The notes below the pieces were generated by a model. That model searched no databases and had not been told where the DNA came from. It worked only from the letters and a program-made list of their open reading frames with translations. A program made the position numbers and the translations under genes. Positions 46,405-58,710 of a DNA stretch of 64,000 nucleotides are shown in pieces. This DNA is from Fulvia fulva (Eukaryota > Ascomycota > Dothideomycetes > Mycosphaerellales > Mycosphaerellaceae). The stretch spans positions 3,534,001-3,598,000 of the forward strand of contig NC_063016.1 in the NCBI RefSeq assembly GCF_020509005.1. The letters are read 5' to 3'. Position 1 is the stretch's first letter. Every line of letters begins with the position of its first letter.

Positions 46405-49400
46405 GGATAGATATAAGGAAAACACTTCCTAAGCTAGAAAACGGATTTTTTGCCGCGTACCTATAGCGGACGAGGACTATTCATTCGATAGCCTTTATTA
46501 AGGCGAGCAATCTACTTAAGTAGTAGCGACCCGCCTACGCTAGCGGCGGCGCAATCGTAGTACAAAGAACCCTAAAACTAAGGTTCCGTTCCCCTAAAGG
46601 CAGACCCTAGAGTTACGGAGTTACGGAGGACAACTACCTAATTAGGAAGCGCGACCCCGAACAGTAGCGAAGGATAGTAACTAACGAGAGCCACAGCCTT
46701 ACGAACACTCTATACTAAGAGTTAAACCGGGGAACAGACTAAGGAAAAACCTAGGACATAAGCCAAGGCCTACTATATAGAAAGTAGAGGCTAACGACAA
46801 ACAATATAGCGTAGACGACCCTATATACGGAGGCGGAAGACTTACTAGGGGATAGCGAACACCTAGCCCGGACATATAAGAACACTATAGCATAGCTACT
46901 AGGAGCGCTAAAAGCGCTATCACACCAAATCCCGAAAACAATCTAATAAGCAACACAGAAAGTAGCCTAGAGACTAACTATATAGGTAATAGTAGTAGTA
47001 GGTAAGAATTAACCCCCTCCGAAGGCAAGTAAGGCGGTACGCCTATACATTACTAATCCGGCGGAAAAACAAGAAATCGCAGCCCTAATAAGTAAGGAGA
47101 TTGTCGACAGAATCGGCTAAAAGGAGGTAGTTGGAGCGAGGGTAGAGGCAATAGGCGTAGTGAGACTCTTTACCGTATAAGAGTCTAATAGACGAAAGCT
47201 AGAGACCTATAAGGAGTGGACTACTAAAGTCGCGAAGTCGGTACGAGTCTCCTACTAATAGTATACCGTCATCGCCTACGGGGTCCCTAGGACATTTAAG
47301 GTCGAAGACCTTCCCTACCTCTAAGTATAGAACTAGAACACCTCCCTAGGAGTACGACTAACGAAGGCGGTATAGCTATACAAGACAGTAGACCGAGAAA
47401 AGACACACTTATCGCTTATCATCTAGGTAGAGACAGCGGAACAAGCTAACTAGATACTAGACAATAGGCTATTCTAGAACTACGAGAGAATAGACACGGA
47501 GATCTATTAGAGTAGCTATAGGGTACTATAATGCTTCTAATGCTAATAGTACGGTCATATAGCCCCAAAATACGGGGAGAAGACCCTAAGGTGTCCTTAC
47601 TACGTAGGCCTATACTAGGGAAGGGAATGCCTAAAAAAGGAGAGCAGGTGTATATACTACGGTAGAAGGCACCTAGCGTATTCAAGCCAATGCCTAACTA
47701 GAATAGTAGTATAAGAACGAGCGAGGTAAGTAAGGATTTCTATACTAGCTAGGTACCCCTAACGGTAGTAGGAGGGACCTACCGTATATAAGGGCTTCGA
47801 ACCGAGCAAAAGGAAGAGGGTAGAAGAGACGAATAAGGGAACCTAACCGTAAACGTATCTACCTCCCGGTAGGCCTCGACACCTTAACCGGGCCGCTAAC
47901 GAACTAGGCCAAATGCGAATCTTTAGGGGGCCCTAGCGGCCCTAGGGCTAGCCGGACAGCGAGATATAGGCTTAGGAGACATAGTAGGTTAGTACGGAAA
48001 TGGACCTTACGGATAACGAATAATACTATACGACGACATTACTATTGTATAGTATAACGTAAACAAAAGTAGGGACAAGGTCTAGCGCCACTTTCTATAA
48101 GAGCTAGACCCGCTACGGCACTACGTTATCGCGGTATAGGAACTATAGGTCAACCCCTACGAAGGACTCCTAGCCACTTATAATAACCGGAGATACTATA
48201 CCGTAATCGCGGGCTAACGAGGCGTCATCCCGAGGACATATATATACGTAAGCAAGAATATAGACCTTGAGTCGTAGAAGGTTATACTACCGTAGTAGGG
48301 CAACCTAGGAGACATAACATCAATCTAGATCGACACGACACAAGGCCCTATCTAGATCTATAACGTTTATAACCCGCTACCGCGGGGTCGGACGAGTAGG
48401 GAACTAGGAACCCTCGCCCACCTAGAGCGGACCCTAAGCCAAGACATAAAGCAAGTACTCCTCGGCAACTTTAACCTCTACTACCTACGGTAGGGACTCG
48501 AATTCACTCCCCCGCACGCGTTTCTAGGGGGAAAGCTACTGGATATAACCGTACGCTACGGAATGGCCTTAGTAACACTAAAGGGAATAGAGACGTAGAA
48601 GGCCCGTTTAAGTATAAGCACGATCGACCTATACTTTCTATTACGAGAACTTGAAGAGAGACTAGTCTAATGCCGACCGAACTACGCGCTAGAAGCCTCC
48701 TTAGACTATATCCCTATCTAAACGACGCTAGGGGTAAAGGCGATAGAGGAGCTAGTAAGCGAACTACGCCGTAACTAGAAGAAGGCACGCTAGGACGACA
48801 TAAGAGGCTTCCTAATAGCGAACCTACTATAGCATAGAGAACTCGAGACGACAGCTTAGCTAGATCAAGTAGCGGAACAGATTACCTCGGTTATATAGCA
48901 AGTAGCGGAACAATATACGCCGTTACTCCGGCGCTTAACGTAGTAGAAGGCCTTCTAGACCCCTAAATACTCTACGAAGGTAAGGGAGGCTAGAAGGGCA
49001 AGGCGACAGTAGACGAAGGAGTATACCTAAGAGACGTAGGAGCAATACTGTCGCGCGACATAAGAGAAGAAGGCACAGATAAGACGCGATAAGCTATAGG
49101 ACTAGAGAGCGACGATCGGGCTCGTTATAGAAAACCCGGAATAGATATAGAGACTTGCTAAATAGGCACGACTACCTAAAGAGTAGCAAACCCCTCACTT
49201 CCCCCTAATCGTAGACCGCGAAGGGATTGCCTAGGCTACGCCCCGGGGCAAGGCAAAAGCATTAGCCGACTATTTCTTTTCGACGTAAGTAGAGGCAGAC
49301 CTTACGGATATCGACCCGAGCATATACCCGGAACCCCTAGACATAGATTAGGCGGTTAGCTCTAATATAGTAACAGGAGTTATAAGTAAGCTAAAAGGAC

Positions 49401-51566
49401 GGAAAGCCCTAGGCCTAGACAGGATACTAAACATACTACTAAAAGAGTGTAGAGAAGAGATCGCGCCGAGCCTAGCAAACCTGTTTACCGCGTGCCTACG
49501 GCTAGGGTATCACCCGAAGCCGTATAGAGAGTCTATGATAGTAGTACTACGTAAGCTATAGAAAGAGGACTATACTTAGCCTAAGTCGTATAGACTAATC
49601 GCACTTCTAAATACGATAGGGAAGGTCCTAGAAAAGATAGTAGCCTAGAGACTTACGTAGCTAGCCGAGGACAACTACGTACTCCTAGCAATATAGATAG
49701 GGGGAAGAAGCTAGCGATCGATACTAATAGTAATAGAGCTAATTACGGAGCAAATTCAGACCCTCTAGCACTACGGTAGGAACCGAGCGGCGTCCTTACT
49801 ATCCCTCGACATCGTAGGAGCCTTCGACAACGTCTTATACTAAAGGCTAATACATATCCTATAGCAGAAAGGCATCCCCCTATAGGTAACGACGTTCGTC
49901 TACTCCTTTCTCTAGGAACGGACGACATACCTAGTCCTAGGAAGGTATACGTCCGACCCGGTAAAGGCAGAGACTAGAATACCTTAGGGATCTACTCTCT
50001 CCCCTATCCTGTTTCTGATATTTATGTCTAATCTAATCCCTCTACTCACCTCTCCGTAAACCTTAGTATCGGGGTTCGTAGACGACACAAACATCCTAGC
50101 CTAGTCAGACTCGACAGAAGAGAACTGTCGCCTCCTCGAAGATAGGCACAAGAAATGCGAGGAGTGGGCAAAGAAGTATAGTGCCTAGTTCGCCCCTAAA
50201 AAGTACTAACTTATACACTTTAGTAAAGCGAGAACATACTATAACATAAAGGCGGCGGTAAGAATCCAAGGCTACGAGACAAAGCTATTAGCGGAGCTAC
50301 GAGTACTAGGGATCTAGCTCGATCCGAAGCTAAGCTAGAATGTATAGGTTAAGAAAGCCTAGAGTCGAGCACAAGTTAACGAAGCCTCGATAAAGAGACT
50401 TACGGCATCTATATAGGGAGCAACATTCGACAAGGTAAGAGTAATATATAAGGCGATCGTTAGACTAGCTATACTATACGGGGTATAGATTTAGGGAATA
50501 GGAGGCGTAGGCAAGCCGATCCCGAAACGGATAGAGCAACCCCTAAACAGGATATAGGTAGGTAACCTACGTAGGGTACTAGGCGTATATAAGACAACGT
50601 TAACAAGTACGGTAGAAATAGAGACAGGAAGACTACTAATCGGCCAGTACATCCGGGGAATAAGAATTCAATACGCGGCAAGGACGATAGGTTACCTAGT
50701 ACAAACTACGATCTAGGAGGCAAAGAATAAGATAGAAAGCCACTACCGGAGAGGGGCCGGACATAGGACAAGCTAAAAAGAGGATGATCTTACTACCTTT
50801 ACGGCTATATAGACAAGTACCGAATGGCTAGCACGAAAAGAGGAGGAGCGTAGGACTCGCTAGGCCGGCGGGAGCAAGGCTAAGACCTAAAGCCTAGCGG
50901 AACAGATAGCGAGCTACCTATAGGAGTAGGACTGGAAAAAGAAGCCCCCTAAGACAATAGGCCCGATAGCGCTCCGAGCCTTCTAGAGACACAATTACTA
51001 GCTATATAGGGACCTGATAAGGGCCGAGGCAAGCATAGCGATCCAAATCAGGTCCGAATATATTAGGTTAAGGGCCTACCTATTTAGAAGACGCGTACTA
51101 GACATCTATAGCCCAGCCTACTAGTGTAGCTACCTATCGTAAAACCTAGAACATATGCTACTACGATGCCCGTAGTAGGCGAGAGGTAGGGGAAATTAGA
51201 GGTACTAAGCGGGAAGGAGAGACTATAAGTCAATTATTAGGGACAAAGGCAATATTCGCCGAATCTCTCGGTAGATACTATAGTAGGGATACCTCTAGTA
51301 GTTTAGCCTCGCTAGCGAGACGGAGGAGTAGATAGACAAGAGGCGGAAGCTAGGGGGTGGCAGATAGGGTAGTTATTAGGGCAGGCCTATAACACTAGCG
51401 TACCCCTAATAAGGGAAAATTAAGACAACAACTAGGAGGAAAAGACAGGCGGGAAGGAGGAGGGGTTTTTACTAACACGGTTTCCCCTCTATATATACGA
51501 AAACAAGATAGTATAGCTATATAGGCCAAAGGGCACTACAACAGCTTAATGAAATATCTATCTATC
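46405..51566 (+). mobile_element. LINE-Y, Tad1-like, full length, RIP-mutated, inserted in LINE-Z
   Basis: 5,162 bp flanked by the 14-bp duplication TATATAGGGGGCGG at 46391-46404 and 51567-51580. Chimera A has this target once, as an empty site. Domains with TAG read as Trp/Gln: ORF1 with CCHC knuckles near 47530-47680; endonuclease at about 48040-48770 (QYNVNKSRDKV, LLGNFNLYY); reverse transcriptase at about 49390-50200; and a C-terminal Cys-His motif near 51120. It ends in TATCTATCTATC. Its 5' end, GGATAGATATAAGG, is unrelated to the leader. The unmutated RT at 58819-60849 is the same family. Confidence 0.9.
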
Positions 51567-52718
51567 TATATAGGGGGCGGACTTTCGGTAGTTACGACTC
51601 CTATATACGGCTATTATACGGCTAGTCCTTACCTATAGTAGCTAAGTATAGTCCTTAGGCGAGAGGGCCTACCTATTAAAGGGACTCGTCGCGCCGTTAG
51701 CAAAGATCTAAAACTAATACCTAAGGAAGGTCACCGGGGTATATAAGTCGATACTAATAAGGATACTTAAGTACGAGACCGCTATACCGCCGATCGACCT
51801 ATATATCTAGGGACTACGGACCTCCTACTTAGGCAAGTCGGTATAGTATATAGTATAGAAGGTCATCGCTAGTATAGTCGTAAGGGCCCGCGAATTAGTA
51901 CTAGCGTATAAGGGTATTCGACCCGGAAACGAGCCGAACTACCGGGTAAGGGACGAATAGCTCGTAATATAATAGAAAGGTAAGAAATTGTTTATAGAGT
52001 AACTATAGAAAGAGAGGTAGAACAACTAGGTTGTAGAGTATAGTAGACGCCCTTAGCTAGCGGGATAACCTAAGGAATAGTTAGCTATAAAATCCGCGGT
52101 GAAGTACCCCCTAAAGCTTATCTACTACCGTCTTACGAGGGTATAGAGTAGTATAGTAACCTAACTACGAAGCGAACACATCGGCCTCTAGGGGTACCTA
52201 TTATAGAGGAAGGTTCTAGAATATATAAATACTAGCTACCCCTACGGCTATTACTCCTAGAATGTACGGTACGTACTCCTCGTCTATCCGAGGTAGTCGC
52301 TAGGAAGTCGAGAGTAGATAGTAAAGGCGAGGAACCGGACGATTAGGGCACTTCTTAATAACGTTAAGGACCTACGGCGTATTATAAACTAGATACTAGA
52401 GAAGGGCTAGCTAGAACAGTACCGCCTAGTAGGAGTAGTATAGGAAGAGAGGATACGGCGTAGCGTAACGAGACCGGCTAGGAGCGGGGGCTAACGGGGT
52501 AGTGATATAGACTACGTACGTTTAGAGGGAAAGCTAATCTAGATAAGGAGAAGTCGGGGGCGGGAAGGGCTTTCACCTATTCGGGTTTCCCTTTATATAT
52601 AACAATAGATATATACCTATATAGGCCGAATAGGGTCCTAGAATAGGGGAATAACAAATCTATCTATCTATTTTAGTACCCTATAGCCTATATAGGTCTC
52701 TCGCTATTTAGGTCTATT

Positions 52719-52809
52719 TATATAGATAGATAGATATTTCATTTAAGCTATTATAGTGCCCTTTAGCCTATATAGCTATACTATCTTGTTTTTATATATA
52801 TAGAGGGGG
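52719..52809 (-). mobile_element. 3' end fragment of LINE-Y, reversed
   Basis: Matches the reverse complement of the last ~90 bp of LINE-Y, starting with the TAGA-repeat tail. The adjoining LTR element appears inserted into it. The 48 bp before it (52671-52718) are unassigned. Confidence 0.75.
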
Positions 52810-53080
52810 TGTTACGGGTAGCCCGCGACCCCTTACTATAGCTACGTCGGCCCGGGTAAACCGCGGACCTTCCGTATTAGGTTAGCGCGGCTTAGCTATT
52901 ACGGGTAGCCTACGACCCCCTACTATAGCTATATCGGCCCGGCTGAACCGCGGACCTTCCGTATCGGGTTAGCGCGGCTTAGCTTTACTTTATAACTTCG
53001 CCGCGCCTCGCGCTCCTCTTTCGTAGCTTCGTAGAATAATAACTATCTCGTTCGGACTCTATAATACGCGCGCCCTTATA
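52810..53080 (+). repeat. 5' LTR with an internal 87-bp tandem duplication
   Basis: It starts TGTTACGGG and ends CCCTTATA. The first ~87 bp (starting TTACGGGTAGCC) are repeated once, so it is 271 bp where the solo LTR at 46071 is 184 bp. Confidence 0.82.
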
Positions 53081-54034
53081 GTTTGTTCTACTACCCTACC
53101 TAGATCGCGGATCTAGGTAAGGGACGCGTAATAATAGGAATAGACAGAACCGTAGAACTCGAGAACGCGTAGAGTCGTATTAGAACATAGAACACGGTAA
53201 GGCGTATAGCGCGTAGATACCTAGAGAACGTAACGTAGCGACATTATTAGTAGGTAGTCGCGCGCTCGTAGACAGTTAGGATATAGGTACCGTTACGCCT
53301 CCCCCGAACCTAGATAATATAACTTTATAAATAGCGAACGGCGGTATACTACCGCCACCTAAGCCTAAGGGCAAAAGTAAGTAGCGTATATCTCTTTTCC
53401 CCGACCTCTCCTCTTTTCCTTAGAGTTAGACATAGGACGATAACTAGCGGGTTATAGTAGATACCGGTGTCGCGCTATAACAAGAGATTAATAAAGCTTA
53501 CTAGAAGGCCTTCGAGCGAGAAGAAGGTAGTAAGATTAACTTTATAGAACTGTTCGAGTTCAAGCTCGAAGAGAACCTAGGCGGTAACCTAGACGAGGTG
53601 TATCTATTACTCGACAAGGCAGAACATATTCTCGTATCCGAATACTAGAATGTCACCCTAGATAACCTTACGACCCTTATATCCTAACACCCGAAGACTA
53701 CCTACGACTTCGTACTATAAGTAGTTAATACGGCGATTACTAAGGGTAGACAACTCGATATAATAGAGCGAGCTAATGACCTCTAGAACACCTAGTACAC
53801 TACGCTATATACCAAATACGACCGTATCTATAAGATACTACGAAGTGAAGAGCTTGTTATATAGAAAATAGTAGTAGATCTTAAGAGTAAGAAGGATTAC
53901 GACCTAGCTTAGTTATAAGAGCTAGAGAAGAAATATAAGGAAGCTAACAACCTATATAAGCAGTTTAGCGAGATCTACGAGAAGGAGAAGAAGAAGGCAT
54001 AAGATGCTAAGGTAAAGAACTAGGCCCTATAATA

Positions 54035-55974
54035 GATAGATAGATTTGTCATTCCCCTGTTCTAGGACCCTATCCGGCCTATGCAGGTATATATCTATTG
54101 TTATGTACAAAGGGAAACCCGAATAGGTGAAAACCCTTCCCGCCCCCGACTACTCCTTGTCTAGATTAGCTTTCCCTCTGAACGTACGTAGTCCATGTCA
54201 CTACCCCGTTAGCCCCCGCTCCTAGCCGGTCTCGTCGCGCTGCGTCGTGTCCTCTCTTCCTGCACTGCTCCTACTAGGCGGTACTGTTCTAGCCAGCCCT
54301 TCTCTAGTATCCAGTTCGTAATGCGCCGTAGGTCTTCAGCGTTGTTAAGAAGTGCCCCAATCGTCCGGTTCCTCGCCTTTGCCATCCACTCCCCCCTTCC
54401 TAGCGACCACCTCGGACAGACGAGGAGTGCGTGCCGTACGTTCTGGGAGCGATAGCCGCAGGGGCAGCTAGTATTCGTGTATCCTGGGACCTTCCTCCAT
54501 GATAGGTACCCCTGGAGGCCGATGTGTTCGCTTCGCAGTTGGGTTGCTATGCTACTCTGTGCCCTCGTAAGGCGGTAGTGGATGAGCTTCGGGGGGTGCT
54601 TGACCGCGGATTTTGTAGCTGACCATTCCTTAGGTTGTCCCGCTGGCTGAGGGCGTCCACTATGCCCTACAACCTGGTTGTTCCACCTCTCTTTCCATAG
54701 TTGCTCTACAAACGATTTCTCACCTTCCCATTGTGTTGCTAGCTGTTCGTCCCTTGCCCGGTAGTTCGGCTCGTTTCCGGGTCGAATGCCCTTATGCGCT
54801 GGTACTGATTCGCGGGCCCTTGCGACTGCACTGGCGATGACCTTCTGTACTGGGTACTGTGCCGACTTGCCTAAGTAGGAGGTCCGTAGTCCCTGGCAAG
54901 GAAGGAATCGTATTTAGCAAGCTAGCTACGAGATAAGGTGACAAGTCTTAACCGCGCTTTCCCACTCATCTAGCACCACCGTGTAGCCTCGTTTCGAGAG
55001 GTTAGCCCGGAGCAAAAGCTTCCCTCTACGCCCTCCCTCCCTGTTTGCTCCTTAAGCCAATATCCACCTCCATAGGCCTAAGCCCTTTAGTGCTCTCTAT
55101 TGACCGACATGCGCATCCGTCCTCTCGGGCTGTACAGACAGTGTCAGCCGTCGCTGCCAGTGTACACCACGCCCCAGGTTTTGACGCCCTTCGCGTTACC
55201 GCAGCCTATCTCTAGAAAGCGGCCGTCCATGCCTCGCAGGTTTGCTCGGGGCACACACCACGCCGGGCAGCGTACTCCTTGCGTTTCCACCTACTAACCA
55301 ATATGAAGTTCCTTATCACCCTGCCCTCGATCCTCCCCGATCACAGAACTAATCCACTTGCATTGTACGTCTTTTCCCCGTCCTAACAGCCGTCTTTTCC
55401 TTGCTCAGGCTATCGTCTTTTCCTCGTCGCAATCTACCATGTCAGACTAGGTGCGTTGTGTAGCGGGACAGGCAGTGCCTTAGGCAAAACCCTCGTTCCC
55501 ATACCGGGTGTTCAACAGGCCCTTACAGGCTTCGTCGCGTGTCCACCTACCCACCGCATTGCCCGCTGGCAAACACCAGATTGTTTCGTAGTCCGCTCGA
55601 CGCCGTTGCATAGTCCGCTCAGTTGTTGTTCTGTAGTCCGCTCGTCCAATGTTCGTCGCTCAGCCCGCTCGGTTTGCGGTCTCCGGAGGTGAAAATTCTG
55701 CACTCATACCAGAGGTGTCCTGTCGAGCGTATAGGCCACGGTTCCGCGCCCTTCTTACACGTAGAAAGAAGAGGGACTCGCTCCCGACACGAGTACACGC
55801 TCGTCGGATGGTTTTCATACCCGTTTTGCTAGTAGTCCTCTGTTCGCCGCGGCTTCGCCTACGTTGCGCGCCCGCCGCGCCCACGACGCTCCAGCGTGAG
55901 AATACTTGGCTCTCTCGTAGCTAGACGAGAGGTTCGTAGCCGACACCACGTACAGGTGATTCTCGTCGTCGACC
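54035..55974 (-). mobile_element. Chimeric retroelement C: leader + short LINE-Z 3' part (not RIP-mutated)
   Basis: On the minus strand the element begins at 55974 with GGTCGACGACGAG, runs through the leader to about 54897, and then joins LINE-Z sequence at CCAGGGACTACGG. It ends at 54035 with a TAGA-type tail. A 14-bp duplication, TAGGCCCTATAATA, flanks it (54021-54034 and 55975-55988). CA and TG are common throughout, unlike both flanks. The LINE part encodes only the end of the C-terminal domain, so it cannot move on its own. Confidence 0.92.
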
Positions 55975-58710
55975 TAGGCCCTATAATAAGAAGTCGATGA
56001 CCTAAAGGCTCGGCTTGAGGTAGGAGACACTATATAGAACGGAGGTAGGGGCCGCTTAGGCCGCCGACCCTCTCGTTCCCGCCTACGTAAGACCTTACTC
56101 GAGTAGCTATTACGTAGGTATCGCGAAGCTACTAGTAGAGGTGGCGGTAGCGGTAGTAGTGATAACGATAGAGACGACTATAACCGTAGTAATAATAGCC
56201 GAGGACGTAATAACGACCGTCCGCGACTAGGACCTAATAATAGTCGTGACTCGAGAATATATAACACCCGTACCTAGACACTACTAGTTGACCTTCTAGA
56301 ACGTCTCTTTACTATTGACCGCACTATTACTCGCGGTATAGAGATCGGTAAGGGTATACCTAACCCTAAGTACTTCAAGAACGATAATGACCCTAATTTC
56401 GATAGCTAGTATAGTAGTGTTCTCCTAAAGCTAACTATAGTAACCTTCCGTACTAAGGTAGATAGTCTACGCTTCGTATATAGGTAGACGTAAGGTGATC
56501 CTTAGCGAAGTATTAAGCCGAGGATCCCTATGCCTAGATAGTAGTCCTTTAACGAGTTTAAGACTAGAGAAGAGTTATTAGATTAGATAATACGCTAATA
56601 TAGTATACGTAATAAAAGAACTAAGGCTATAGTTAACATTACTACCTATAAGTAAGAACAAGGCGAAACCTTTATAGCCTTCTATATACGCTACTCGAAG
56701 TTGCGCGCCTAGATGTTATAGACCGATAAGACCGAGCTTATACTATTCCGTAACCGACTAAACCGTAAGTACTTTATTAAGACCTTCGGCGACCGCGAAG
56801 TCGACCGCCGCCTAGATAGTATATAAGACGTTATCGAGGAGTATACCGTACTAGACGAGAGCTTCTACGAGACAGATCGACTATACCCGTAGAAGGAGCG
56901 CCCCCGTAGTAATAGTAACTCGAACGGTAATAGCGGCTATAATAACTAGAACAACGGTAACGTAGTTACTAGTACCGCTACCGGTATAGTAGGTGCCTTA
57001 GTATAGCGCCTACTATAGTACGCTAGTACTAAGAAGAAGGAGGATCTACCGATATATCTATAGAACCTACTACGCTTAACCGTAAGTAGCGCGAAGACCT
57101 TAAGAAGTAGGGTAAGTACTACCGCTACCGTATAGGTTCTTACGTATCGACTAACCCTAAATGCCTAATATATAGGTACGATAGCGACTATTGCCTACCG
57201 CGTCTACGTAATACTACGCCGAATCCGAACGCGAACCTTAGTTCCCTAGCCGCCGATCCGTAGTAGGGAAATAGTACGACCGCTACCTAAGCGTAGTAGA
57301 TAGCGGTCACCCGAACTTTCTAGGACAGAAAGAGTATAAGATTGAGAGACACGGAATGTAAGAGACGGTAATAGACTATAGTAAGGAGCTTAAGATATTA
57401 GCATACGTACTAGATAAATAATAGCTAGCTATATACCCTTATGTATTATTACCCGTAATAATATAATATAGAAAGGCTCGAGGCCTTATAGGTTCTACTT
57501 CTACCTCTCTCTTTCTTAACTAGAAATTCACACGCAAATATATAATACCCCTAATCCCTTTGACGTAAAGCCGACGACTAATACTAGGAGATAGAACGGC
57601 TACTATACGGCAGATTATATACGCGGCCGGTCGACGACGAGAATCACCTGTACGTGGTGTCGGCTACGAACCTCTCGTCTAGCTACGAGAGAGCCAAGTA
57701 TTCTCACGCTGGAGCGTCGTGGGCGCGACGGGCGCGTAGCGTAGGCGAAGCCGCGGCGAACAGAGGACTACCAGCAAAACGGGTATGAAAACCATCCGAC
57801 GAGCGTGTACTCGTGTCGGGAGCGAGTCCCTCTTCTTTCTACGTGTAAGAAGGGCGCGGAACCGTGGCCTATACGCTCGACAGGACACCTCTGGTATGAG
57901 TGCAGAATTTTCACCTCCGGAGACCGCAAACCGAGCGGGCTAAGCGACGAACATTGGACGAGCGGACTACAGAACAACAACTGAGCGGACTATGCAACGG
58001 CGTCGAGCGGACTACGAAACAATCTGGTGTTTGCCAGCGGGCAATGCGGTGGGTAGGTGGACACGCGACGAAGCCTGTAAGGGCCTGTTGAACACCCGGT
58101 ATGGGAACGAGGGTTTTGCCTGAGGCACTGCCTGTCCCGCTACACAACGCACCTAGTCTGACATGGTAGATTGCGACGAGGAAAAGACGATAGCCTGAGC
58201 AAGGAAAAGACGGCTGTTAGGACGGGGAAAAGACGTACAATGCAAGTGGATTAGTTCTGTGATCGGGGAGGATCGAGGGCAGGGTGATAAGGAACTTCAT
58301 ATTGGTTAGTAGGTGGAAACGCAAGGAGTACGCTGCCCGGCGTGGTGTGTGCCCCGAGCAGACCTGCGAGGCATGGACGGCCGCTTTCTAGAGATAGGCT
58401 GCGGTAACGCGAAGGGCGTCAAAACCTGGGGCGTGGTGTACACTGGCAGCGACGGCTGACACTGTCTGTACAGCCCGAGAGGACGGATGCGCATGTCGGT
58501 CAATAGAGAGCACTAAAGGGCTCAGGCCTATGGAGGTGGATATTGGCTTAAGGAGCAAACAGGGAGGGAGGGCGTAGAGGGAAGCTTTTGCTCCGGGCTA
58601 ACCTCTCGAAACGAGGCTACACGGTGGTGCTAGATGAGTGGGAAAGCGCGGTTAAGACTTGTCACCTTATCTCGTAGCTAGCTTGCTAAATACGATTCCT
58701 TCCTTGCCAG
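54893..58710. repeat. Large inverted repeat formed by two leader copies
   Basis: Arms 54893-55974 (minus) and 57629-58710 (plus) are 1,082 bp each with no indels and only a handful of substitutions (at least five amino-acid-changing differences are visible by comparing translations). The spacer is 1,654 bp of LTR element. Confidence 0.9.

Larger units (their letters stand above)
42311..52670 (+). mobile_element. LINE-Z, Tad1-like non-LTR retrotransposon, RIP-mutated and interrupted twice
   Basis: Reading TAG as former Trp/Gln, the domains in order are ORF1 with CCHC knuckles near 43350-43440 (CFKCQQYGH-type); an AP-endonuclease at about 43850-44530 (IIQYNVNYSKD, GDFNIYYPF, then ASLDYILVRTSI); and reverse transcriptase at about 45170-46020 (KKAPGPDRI, then GFVDDTNILA). 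The element is interrupted by a solo LTR (46071-46254) and by LINE-Y (46405-51566), then resumes and ends at a TATCTATCTA tail near 52670. The 5' start is placed by comparison with the start of LINE-Y. It does not begin with the 1.08-kb leader. Confidence 0.8.
52810..57628 (+). mobile_element. LTR retrotransposon with gag region, RIP-mutated, split by chimera C
   Basis: It starts with an LTR (52810-53080). Gag-like coding sequence follows, with coiled coil around 53490-54020 (FIELFEFKLEENLGGNLDEV) and, after the insert, EVDDLKARLE. Then comes a basic SR-rich stretch near 56150-56280 and a capsid-like block near 56640-56830 (GETFIAFYIRYSKLRA, FIKTFGDREVDRRLDSI). The frame is continuous if chimera C and one copy of its TSD are removed, which confirms the insertion. 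No pol domains or 3' LTR are seen before chimera D starts at 57629. Ty3/gypsy affiliation is likely but not proven. Confidence 0.7.

Noticed and set aside
46405..51566. Short frames inside LINE-Y on the minus strand (47446-47685, 49743-49928, 50469-50681)
   Set aside because: They arise because RIP stops fall on the coding strand; the sense strand carries the recognisable domains.
55100..55924. Short open frames of 63-91 codons in the leader (repeated at 57679-58503)
   Set aside because: They overlap in several frames, are antisense to the element, have no domain and contain stops in the mutated copies. They look like by-products of low stop density in GC-rich DNA.
57960..58235. Regular 10-bp repeats as a CRISPR array
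   Set aside because: Units are too short, the spacing is filled by non-variable element sequence, and the organism is eukaryotic.
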